Notes under the pieces: model-generated
What the model was told of the DNA's origin: nothing
The model's input: the letters and a program-made list of their open reading frames with translations, nothing else
The model's database searches: none
Assembly (NCBI GenBank): GCA_002239025.1
Contig: MPNM01000003.1
Span: forward strand, 78,047-142,046
Direction of reading: 5' to 3'
DNA length: 64,000 nucleotides
From: Chloroflexi bacterium bin125
GTDB taxonomy: Bacteria; Chloroflexota; Dehalococcoidia; Bin125
Shown: positions 55,033 through 62,235 of the stretch, piece after piece
How positions within the stretch are numbered: the stretch's first letter is position 1
How the letters are laid out: the number at the start of each line of letters is the position of its first letter
Position numbers and translations under genes: made by a program

Positions 55033-56949
55033 ATGACACGACACTGGACACAACTACGCCGATCACGATTGAGCCGCCGATCATTGCTAAGAGCGTCGGC
55101 CCGAGCCGGCGTTGGCGCGGCCGGCCTGGCGCTGGTCGGCTGCGGCGGCGACGACGATGACGACCAGCAACAGGCGGTTGCCCAGGTCCAGCAAGAGCAG
55201 GACCAGCCGCAGCAGCAGGCGATGCAGCAACAGCAGCAGGAAGCCATGCAGCAGCAACAGCAGCAGCAGGCTATGCAGCAAGAGCAACAGGCCGAGCAGC
55301 AGGTTCAGCAGGTCGAGCAACAGGAACAGCAACAGCAAGAAGAGCTGGACCGCGCCACGGCGCAGGAAGAAGCAGAGGTCAGCGAAGTTGACCTCGATGC
55401 CGAGATCATCGTTGGCTACGGCTCGTTCCCGCCGACGCTCGACATCACCACGGCCGGCGGCGGCGGTGGTCAGGGCGCGAGCAACAACCTGCACTTCGCG
55501 GCGCTGTCGGCCTACAACTCGGGTCGCGTGATCCAACCGACCGGCGGCTTCGGCGACTGGGAGTTCGCAGAAGACCTGACGAGCTTCCGTTGGAAGATCA
55601 AGGAAGGCGTCACCTTCCATAACGGAGAGCCGCTCAATGCTGAGGCAGTGCAGTTCTACTTTGAGCGGATCCTGGGCCGGGCCGAGTACAACCCCGACTT
55701 CGAGTCGCAACTGCGCGCTCGAGCCGCCTGGATGGGCGATATCACGGTCGTCGACGAATACACGCTCGATATCGCCATGGACACGCCGTTCGTTGACGCG
55801 CCCGAACAGTCGGGCGGGATCAACTTCGGTCTGCTGCCCAAGCAGTACATCATCGACAACGGCGACGACCATTTCGCCAACAACCCGATCGGGCTGGGCG
55901 CCTACAAGTTCATGTCGTGGGTGCCCGACCAGGAGATTCGCAGCGAGCGGTTCGAGGAATTCGCCTTCGATCACGACGCGCCCTTCCAGTTCAAGCGCGG
56001 TTGGGCTAAGCACATCACCGGTCGCTACTTCCCCGAGGAACAGGCACGGGCGGCGGCGCTCGAGGCCGGCGAGGTTGATATCGCATACCGGATCAGCCCC
56101 GACGTGGCAGCCCAGTTCGAGGACCGCGACGACTTCAAGGTGATCGCACTGCCGGATGTCCGCGTCATGGCGATTGAATTACCGGTCAACCAGTCGCTCG
56201 ACCCAATCACCGGGGAAGAGAATCCGTGGCGAGATCTGCGCGTGCGCCAGGCGGCGAACTACGCGATCGATGCCGACGCGATCATCGACAACCTGCTGAC
56301 CGGCACTGAAGAACGCGCCTACTCGCCTTTCCCGGCCGGTTACGACCCGCCGATCGGCGATCTGCCCGGCCAGTACAACTTCGACCCGGACAAGGCGCGA
56401 GCGTTGCTCGAAGAGGCTGGCCAGATCGGCTTTGCCTTCACGATCACGCTGCCGACCGGCCTCTGGACTGCAGACCGGATCTGGATGCCGGCGGTGCAGC
56501 AGATGCTGAACGATGTCGGCTTCCAGGTTGAGGTGGACTACGCCGACTTCGGCAATGCCCTGGCGCTGATGCGCAACAATGAGCTGCCGAATCCGTACAT
56601 CTTCAACCAGGCTGGCGTCAGCAGCGGCGCGCCGCTCGGTCCGGCCTTCGCCTATCGACTGGTCACGACGATCGGCGCGCCTTACTCGCACGCGCAGGAG
56701 ACAGACGACTTCCTGCCCGAGTTCCAGGCGTTCCAGGCTTTGATCGACGAGGCCAATGCGGAGTTCGATCAGCAGCGCGCAAACGACCTCTACTACGAGG
56801 CGTCGGTGATCTCGTACGAGAACGCGTTCCAGGTGCCGTTGTTCGGTCTGCCGCACCTGTACGCGGTCCGACCGGAGATTCTCTACAACGAGTTCTTCGG
56901 GACTTCGACTGGTCTCAACCCGATCTACGTGCAGAAGCTGAAGACGTAG
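55033..56949 (+). CDS. ABC transporter substrate-binding lipoprotein (SBP_bac_5) with Gln-rich linker
   Basis: A 638-residue binding protein of the oligopeptide/dipeptide/nickel family. The ATG at 55033 gives a twin-arginine-type signal (SRRSLLR, residues 14-20) and lipobox LVGC (Cys37). Residues 44-104 are strikingly Gln-rich with Glu and Met. The SBP_bac_5 domain runs from about residue 120 (SFRWKIKEGVTFHNGEPLNA, residues about 186-206, is the family hallmark) to 620. It delivers solutes to the permeases encoded downstream; substrates of this family range from peptides to sugars and other organics. A family 1 repeat separates it from the permease genes. Confidence 0.92.
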   Translation: MTRHWTQLRRSRLSRRSLLRASARAGVGAAGLALVGCGGDDDDDQQQAVAQVQQEQDQPQQQAMQQQQQEAMQQQQQQQAMQQEQQAEQQVQQVEQQEQQQQEELDRATAQEEAEVSEVDLDAEIIVGYGSFPPTLDITTAGGGGGQGASNNLHFAALSAYNSGRVIQPTGGFGDWEFAEDLTSFRWKIKEGVTFHNGEPLNAEAVQFYFERILGRAEYNPDFESQLRARAAWMGDITVVDEYTLDIAMDTPFVDAPEQSGGINFGLLPKQYIIDNGDDHFANNPIGLGAYKFMSWVPDQEIRSERFEEFAFDHDAPFQFKRGWAKHITGRYFPEEQARAAALEAGEVDIAYRISPDVAAQFEDRDDFKVIALPDVRVMAIELPVNQSLDPITGEENPWRDLRVRQAANYAIDADAIIDNLLTGTEERAYSPFPAGYDPPIGDLPGQYNFDPDKARALLEEAGQIGFAFTITLPTGLWTADRIWMPAVQQMLNDVGFQVEVDYADFGNALALMRNNELPNPYIFNQAGVSSGAPLGPAFAYRLVTTIGAPYSHAQETDDFLPEFQAFQALIDEANAEFDQQRANDLYYEASVISYENAFQVPLFGLPHLYAVRPEILYNEFFGTSTGLNPIYVQKLKT

Positions 56950-57288
56950 ATCATCCGGCGCTCAGCCTTTCGGGGGCTTGCGCGGAATCCCGCTCCCCCT
57001 TGCAGAGACTGATGCATATCCTCCGATTCCCCTCTCCCCCCCTTGCGGGGGGAGATGTCACAGAGTGACAGAGGGGGGGTCGGCTGGCGACGACCAGTTA
57101 GTGCCAACAGGCAGGGAACCCCCCTCTGCCTTCGGCATCTCCCCCGCTAGGGGGGAGAAGGGGAGTTATGCATCAGTCTCTGCAAAGGGGAGGCGGGAGG
57201 ACGATGCACTGATCTCCAGAGGGGGAGGTTTAGGGAGTTAGTCTCGCGGCATTCCCCCCGAGAGGGGAGGTCGGAGAAATGAGGGACG
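56950..57288. repeat. Nested family 1 repeat cluster (copy 8) within the ABC operon
   Basis: This 339-bp gap has no gene. A complete two-arm unit occupies 57031-57163 (left arm with GTCAC-AGA-GTGAC, right arm with the GCCTTCGGC-type stem). It is enclosed by a perfect 17-bp inverted repeat, TGCAGAGACTGATGCAT at 57001-57017 and its complement at 57168-57184, and by further CTCCCCC/GGGGAG runs. A third related flank lies at 57203-57226, and another CCCCCCGAGAGGGGAGG hairpin at 57253-57270. The block separates the binding-protein gene from the permease genes. Confidence 0.85.
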
Positions 57289-58224
57289 ATGCGCGGCGAA
57301 CTCGGAGCGACCGCTGTTGGACGGCTTCTGCGCTCGATCGCGGTTGTATTCGGCGTGGTCTCGATTGTCTTCTTTTTGAGCCGGGGCGCTGGCGACCCGG
57401 TGTCGCGGCTTGCTCCGATTGACGCCACGCAACAGGAGATTGAAGAAGCGAAAGAGCGCTACGGGCTCAACGATCCGCTAATCGAGCAATATGGCCGCTT
57501 CCTCTGGGATATTGTCCGGCTGGACTTCGGTCAGTCCTTCCGCGCGACGCGGCCGGCGACTGATGTCGTCGGCGAGCGGTTGGTGGCGACGATCCAGCTC
57601 GGCGCGGCAGGTCTGTTCGTCGCCTTTGCCATAGGCATTCCCCTGGGGATCGTGGCGGCAGTGCGTCGCGGAGGTGTGACCGACATTCTGAGCAGGCTTG
57701 GCGCACTGTTCGGTCAGGCGGTGCCCAACTTCTGGCTGGGCCTGATGTTGATCCTGTTCATTGCGCTGTACATCGATTGGATACCGACGGGCGGTCGTAC
57801 AACTCCCCAGAGCATCATCCTGCCGGCGATCACTCTGGGGTCGTTCCCGGCGGCGGCTGTGATGCGATTTACCCGCTCAGCGATGCTGGACACGCTGCAA
57901 CAGGATTACATCCGCACCGCGCGAGCCAAAGGTCTGACCGAGCGCGCCGTGCTGTTCAAGCACGCGCTGCGCAATTCGATGCTCGCCGTGATCACCCTGC
58001 TCGGACTGCAGGTCGGCAATATCCTGTCTGGCGCAATCATCGTCGAGACCGTCTTCGCCTGGCCCGGTCTTGGACAGTTGATTATTCAGTCGATCGTCGC
58101 GACCGACTATCCGGTGGTGCAGGCGTCGGTGTTGCTGACGTCTGTCTGGATCGTGTTCATCAACCTCGTGGTGGATGTGTCCTACACGTTTATCGATCCG
58201 CGTATTCGGACTGGAGCGATCTGA
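57289..58224 (+). CDS. ABC transporter permease (DppB/OppB type)
   Basis: A 311-residue inner-membrane permease with about six helices. N-terminal TGRLLRS-like start then VVFGVVSIVFFLSRGAGDPV, and the binding-protein-dependent signature region (RTARAKGLTERAVLFKHALRNS) with the EAA loop, are typical of the DppB family. It forms the transport channel with the next permease. ATG follows a GAGGG site. It starts after the nested repeat. Confidence 0.92.
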   Translation: MRGELGATAVGRLLRSIAVVFGVVSIVFFLSRGAGDPVSRLAPIDATQQEIEEAKERYGLNDPLIEQYGRFLWDIVRLDFGQSFRATRPATDVVGERLVATIQLGAAGLFVAFAIGIPLGIVAAVRRGGVTDILSRLGALFGQAVPNFWLGLMLILFIALYIDWIPTGGRTTPQSIILPAITLGSFPAAAVMRFTRSAMLDTLQQDYIRTARAKGLTERAVLFKHALRNSMLAVITLLGLQVGNILSGAIIVETVFAWPGLGQLIIQSIVATDYPVVQASVLLTSVWIVFINLVVDVSYTFIDPRIRTGAI

Positions 58225-58227
58225 GCC

Positions 58228-59130
58228 GTGTCAGCATCTCAGGCTCCTGTGCAATCCGTTGAGGATCCCTTCGCGGGACGGCGACGCAATTGGCGGATTC
58301 GATCACCGAAGACGCTGGCGGTCACGCTCACAATCCTGTTGATCTTCATCGTCGTTGGCGTCTTCGGATCGCAGATTGCGCCCGAAGATCCATTCAAGCT
58401 GGACCTGGTCGGGCGTTTACAGCCTCCATTCTTTGACGGGGGCAGCCTCGATCATCCGCTGGGCACAGACGATCTCGGCCGCGACACGCTGAGCCGGCTG
58501 ATTCATGGCGCGCAGATTTCGCTGCTGGCGATCGTCATGGTCATTCCCCTGGCTACGGTGATCGGTTCGATGCTGGGCCTCCTGGCCGGCTGGTTTGGAG
58601 GCTGGACCAGCCGAGTGATCATGGCGCTGGTCGACCTGCAGTTGGCGATGCCGGCGATCCTGATCGCAGTGTTCCTGCGCGCCATTTGGGATCCGAGTTT
58701 GACCAATGTGGTAATCGTCCTGGTGTTCGCGTTGTGGGCGACGTTCGCTCGACTGGTTCGGGGCGAAACGCTGGGACTGAAGGAGCGCGAGTTCGTACTT
58801 GCAGCCCGGACGATCGGTGCCGGCGACTTGCGCATCATGACTCGGCACGTGCTGCCCAGCCTGGTCAATTCGATCGTGATTCTGGCAACGCTCAATGTCG
58901 CCACCGTGGTCATTGCCGAGGCGGGACTCAGCTTCCTCGGCGTCGGCATTGCTCAGGACTCAATCTCCTGGGGCATCATGATTTCGCAAGGCCGCGGCGT
59001 GATCGCGACCGCCTGGTGGCTGGTCACGGTGCCGGGAATCGCGATTATTGTGGTGTCGCTGGTCGTCAACATCTTTGGCGATTGGATGAGGGATTTCCTG
59101 GACCCGCAACTGCGTAACGTCCAGAGCTAG
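58228..59130 (+). CDS. ABC transporter permease (DppC/OppC type)
   Basis: A 300-residue permease with an N-terminal extension, about six helices, a LDHPLGTDDLGRDTLSRLIHGAQISL block that is the DppC hallmark, and the EAA loop (ARTIGAGDLRIMTRHVLPSL). GTG start 3 nt after the dppB-like stop. No ATPase genes follow; the next gene is a carboxyltransferase. The ATPases must be encoded elsewhere or the transporter shares them. Confidence 0.92.
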   Translation: MSASQAPVQSVEDPFAGRRRNWRIRSPKTLAVTLTILLIFIVVGVFGSQIAPEDPFKLDLVGRLQPPFFDGGSLDHPLGTDDLGRDTLSRLIHGAQISLLAIVMVIPLATVIGSMLGLLAGWFGGWTSRVIMALVDLQLAMPAILIAVFLRAIWDPSLTNVVIVLVFALWATFARLVRGETLGLKEREFVLAARTIGAGDLRIMTRHVLPSLVNSIVILATLNVATVVIAEAGLSFLGVGIAQDSISWGIMISQGRGVIATAWWLVTVPGIAIIVVSLVVNIFGDWMRDFLDPQLRNVQS

Positions 59131-59157
59131 GTTTGTGTCACTACGAGGGAGCAGCTA

Positions 59158-60720
59158 ATGAGCTGGCAGCCTGAGCTGGATGAGATCGAACGGCGGGCTG
59201 CGCTTGCTCGACAGATGGGCGGCGCCGATAGCGTCGCCTTCCACCACGGAAGAGGCAAACTCACGGTCCGCGAGCGGATCGAGTTGCTGATCGATCCGGG
59301 CGAGTTCCAGGAGACCGGCGCGCTGGCCGGCAATCCGCAATGGGACGGCAACGAACTGACCGGACTGACGCCCGCCAATGCCGTGGTGGGCGTGGCGAAG
59401 ATCAATGGACGCAAAGTCGCAGTCCAGGGTGACGACTTCACAATTCGCGGCGGTTCGGCGGACGGCATGATCGGGACCAAGAACGGCTGGGCGCTGCGCC
59501 ACGCCTACATGAACCGCATCCCCTACGTGCGTCTGCTCGACGCCACCGGCGGCAGCGTCAAGCACTTCGAGCAGCTAGGCCGCACGTATGTCGTCGGACC
59601 GGAGGTCGGCGGCGGTACCGGAGTCGACGACTTCCTCTGGTACATGCCGCTCGTCAATGTCGTGCTCGGCTCAGTCGCCGGCGCGCCGGCGGTGATCGCC
59701 TGCGACGGGCATTTCAACGTGATGGTCAAAGGGACGAGCCAGCTGTTCGTCGGTGGACCGCCGGTGGTCAAGGCGAGCCGCGGACTGGACATATCCAAGG
59801 AAGAGCTGGGTGGTGAGGATGTCCATGTCTACGGCAACGGAGTCGTGCAGAACCTCGCCGAGACCGAGGAAGATGCGATGCAGCAGGCGCGCCGCTTCCT
59901 GAGCTACCTGCCGCAAAACGTCTGGGAGATGCCGCCACGGCTGGAACCGACCGATGACCCCGAGCGTCGCGAAGAGCGCCTGCTCTCAGTCATACCTCGC
60001 AACATGCGCAGGATCTACAACGCTCGGAGGATCCTGGATTGGGTGCTCGACAGAGACTCCTTCTTCGAGATCCAACCACATTGGGGCAAGTCGAGGATCA
60101 CGGGACTCGCACGCGTTGACGGATACCCGGTTGGGGTGATGATCAACAACCCGCGCGAGAATGGCGGCTCGCCGAACAAGGACACTTCCGAGAAGATCAT
60201 GCGCATGATCTCGCTCTGCGACACCTTCCACCTGCCGCTGGTCTATTTCTGTGACGAGCCCGGATTCTCGGTCGGTCCGGCCGATGAACAATCCGGCCTC
60301 GTACGCACGGGCGCGCGACTGATGCTGACCAGCCGGCTCTCACAGATGCCCTACCTCGTCTTCATTACGCGCCAGGCGTACGGCGTCGCCGGAGGACTGC
60401 AGTACCGGCGCGGCAACGCGCTCTACCGTCGCTACGCCTGGCCGTCGGCGCACTGGGGATCGATGCACATCGAGGGCGGCGTCACCGCCGCGTATCGCCG
60501 GGAGATTCGCGAGTCGGACGATCCGGAGGCGAAGCGGCTGGAGATCGAGGGGAGGCTCAACGAGATCCGCTCACCCATGAGAACCGCGCACGCATTCGGC
60601 ATCGAGGACATGATCGATCCCAGAGAAACACGCCCCCTGCTAGTCGATTTCGTGCGAGACGCACAGTCCTACATCGCGCAGAATCTCGGTCCAACGACTC
60701 GTATTCCTTACATGCCGTAG
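59158..60720 (+). CDS. Acyl-CoA carboxylase carboxyltransferase subunit, paralogue 2
   Basis: A 520-residue carboxyltransferase, diverged from the copy at 29470. Blocks are GRGKLTVRERIELLIDPGEFQE, GDDFTIRGGSADG, GGPPVVKASRGLDISKEELGGEDVH (20+ residue match to family), VGVMINNPRENGG, YFCDEPGFSVGP and RQAYGVAGG. It lies 27 nt after the permease gene with an AGGGAG site, so it is probably in the transporter operon. Its acyl substrate is unknown; the location suggests a compound imported by the transporter is carboxylated as a CoA ester. Some related proteins act as decarboxylase subunits. Confidence 0.9.
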   Translation: MSWQPELDEIERRAALARQMGGADSVAFHHGRGKLTVRERIELLIDPGEFQETGALAGNPQWDGNELTGLTPANAVVGVAKINGRKVAVQGDDFTIRGGSADGMIGTKNGWALRHAYMNRIPYVRLLDATGGSVKHFEQLGRTYVVGPEVGGGTGVDDFLWYMPLVNVVLGSVAGAPAVIACDGHFNVMVKGTSQLFVGGPPVVKASRGLDISKEELGGEDVHVYGNGVVQNLAETEEDAMQQARRFLSYLPQNVWEMPPRLEPTDDPERREERLLSVIPRNMRRIYNARRILDWVLDRDSFFEIQPHWGKSRITGLARVDGYPVGVMINNPRENGGSPNKDTSEKIMRMISLCDTFHLPLVYFCDEPGFSVGPADEQSGLVRTGARLMLTSRLSQMPYLVFITRQAYGVAGGLQYRRGNALYRRYAWPSAHWGSMHIEGGVTAAYRREIRESDDPEAKRLEIEGRLNEIRSPMRTAHAFGIEDMIDPRETRPLLVDFVRDAQSYIAQNLGPTTRIPYMP

Positions 60721-60735
60721 TAAGTCATGAGCACT

Positions 60736-60770
60736 CCGTCATTGCCGCGCTCCGTCGCGGCAATCTCGCA
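60736..60770. repeat. Family 2 palindromic repeat, copy 2 (inverted)
   Basis: Stem ATTGCCGCG (60741-60749) with CGCGGCAAT (60756-60764), loop CTCCGT. It is the reverse complement of the copy at 52647-52678. Placed in inverted orientation to copy 3. Confidence 0.8.
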
Positions 60771-60800
60771 GCGCTCGCCAATGACGTTTCAGCTGGGTAC

Positions 60801-60835
60801 TGCGAGATACCCGCGCCGGAGCGCGGGTATGACGG
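60801..60835. repeat. Family 2 palindromic repeat, copy 3 (stem-covariant)
   Basis: Stem ATACCCGCG (60807-60815) with CGCGGGTAT (60822-60830), loop CCGGAG. Compared with copy 1 the stem bases differ at the T/G and G/C positions on both sides, but all nine pairs are kept, and the frame GAG...GACGG is unchanged. With copy 2 it forms an inverted pair, as in bacterial interspersed mosaic elements. Confidence 0.8.
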
Positions 60836-60865
60836 TGGTGGAGTCCGGCTGTTTCCTAGGCACGC

Positions 60866-62101
60866 TCAGAACGGCGGCGCCTTGTGCGACTCGACCTCCT
60901 CGATTGCCTCTGATTCGTAGCCCAGTTCCTTCATGACTTGCGCGGTGTGCTCGCCCAGGTCGGAGAACGAGTTCTTTGGCTCTCCGGGCGTTCGGCTCAT
61001 TCGGATGGGTATGCCGGCGACTCGGCGCCGACCGATGTGGGGAATGTCCTTCTCCACGATGTAGTCGTTGACCAACGCTTGCTCGTCGATGAGCACCTCT
61101 TCGTAGTTCTGCACCCGTTGGGCAGTGATGGTGTCGGGGTGAATCTCAAAGAACGCTTGCCATTCTTCACTGGATCGGCTCTTGATCATTTCGGCGACGA
61201 ATGGGCGCACGTCTTTGGCGGAGTCCATCGCCTGCTGGTCACGGTAGGGATCACGCCCCTCGCGATTGTTCCATCGCGGATCGTCGGCGAGTGGAGGATT
61301 ACCTCCAAACTCGCAGAACTCGCGCCAGGTCTCGTCGTCACGGATGCCCATGCAGAATGCGACGCCGTCGGAGGCCTCGTAGATCCCGGTCATCGCCGAG
61401 ACGACGGGATGAAAGCCGCCGTCCCTGGTCGGCATTTGCCCCGTCGCTGAGGTGTGGTTGATCTCCCAGGCCTGCATCCAGATCATCGCTCCGTATGACG
61501 AGGTCTGCACCTTCTGGCCGAGCCCGTCGCGTTGACGCGCGACCAACGCCGTCAGCACACCCATTGCGAGCGCCATCGCGCCGCCGGTGTCAGCGATGAT
61601 CGTGCCCGGAATAAGCTGCGGATCATCGGGCGTGCCCGTGACGCCGGAAATGCCGCTGCGCGCCTGAGCGAACTGGTCGCTCATCCGGTTCTCACGCGCC
61701 GGCCCGTCGGGACCGAAGCCGTTGGCGACGGCGTAAACCAGTCCGGGATTGCGCGCCGACAGTCTCTTATATCCCATCCCGATCCGCTCCAGCGCCGGCT
61801 CGCGAAAGTTGCTCAGAAACACGTCGGCCGTGTCGACCAGCTTGTCGACCAGCTCCAGCCCGATGTCAGTGTGGATGTCGACGCAGACCGAGCGCTTGCC
61901 GTGCGATGCGCCGATGAACTGCGTGCCCACCGCCTCATACGGGAGGTCGTTGTTTGCGCCGCGATACCAACGATTGGCGTCGCCCATCGGCGGCTCGACC
62001 TTGATCACATCGGCGCCCATATCGGACAGGAATCCGCCCGCAGCCGGACCCTGTACTGCAATCGTCAGCTCTACCACCCGAATGCCCTCAAGCGCTTCCA
62101 T
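60866..62101 (-). CDS. CaiB/BaiF class III CoA-transferase
   Basis: A 411-residue class III CoA-transferase. It shows GADVIKVEPPMGDANRWYRG, GKRSVCVDIHTDIG, and MSDQFAQARSGISGVTG with the putative catalytic Asp present. The C-terminal part includes the common PGEPKNSFSDLGEHTAQV ending. Strong AAGGAGGAG ribosome-binding site upstream. It converges on the carboxyltransferase gene across the family 2 repeats and is divergent from the fused CoA-transferase. Confidence 0.9.
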   Translation of the reverse strand: MEALEGIRVVELTIAVQGPAAGGFLSDMGADVIKVEPPMGDANRWYRGANNDLPYEAVGTQFIGASHGKRSVCVDIHTDIGLELVDKLVDTADVFLSNFREPALERIGMGYKRLSARNPGLVYAVANGFGPDGPARENRMSDQFAQARSGISGVTGTPDDPQLIPGTIIADTGGAMALAMGVLTALVARQRDGLGQKVQTSSYGAMIWMQAWEINHTSATGQMPTRDGGFHPVVSAMTGIYEASDGVAFCMGIRDDETWREFCEFGGNPPLADDPRWNNREGRDPYRDQQAMDSAKDVRPFVAEMIKSRSSEEWQAFFEIHPDTITAQRVQNYEEVLIDEQALVNDYIVEKDIPHIGRRRVAGIPIRMSRTPGEPKNSFSDLGEHTAQVMKELGYESEAIEEVESHKAPPF

Positions 62102-62235
62102 CCTGCTCCTCCTTCATAGCTGGCTGCCGGTCATCCTGCGGCCAATCGCTAGTATGGCGGAGGCCGCAACCTCTCGCGTTGGATGGCATGCGGCGGACAA
62201 GTCAAGGACAGTGTGTTGGGAGTCGGATTCCATCC

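Noticed and set aside
55087..56013. Minus-strand frame with a long Leu-rich stretch opposite the binding protein
   Set aside because: The Leu runs are the complement of the Gln codons (CAG/CAA) of the binding protein linker, not a membrane protein.
56950..57288. CRISPR-like array in the repeat-filled gap
   Set aside because: Units are palindromic, inverted and unequal in spacing, with no constant direct repeat or unique spacers, and no cas genes nearby.
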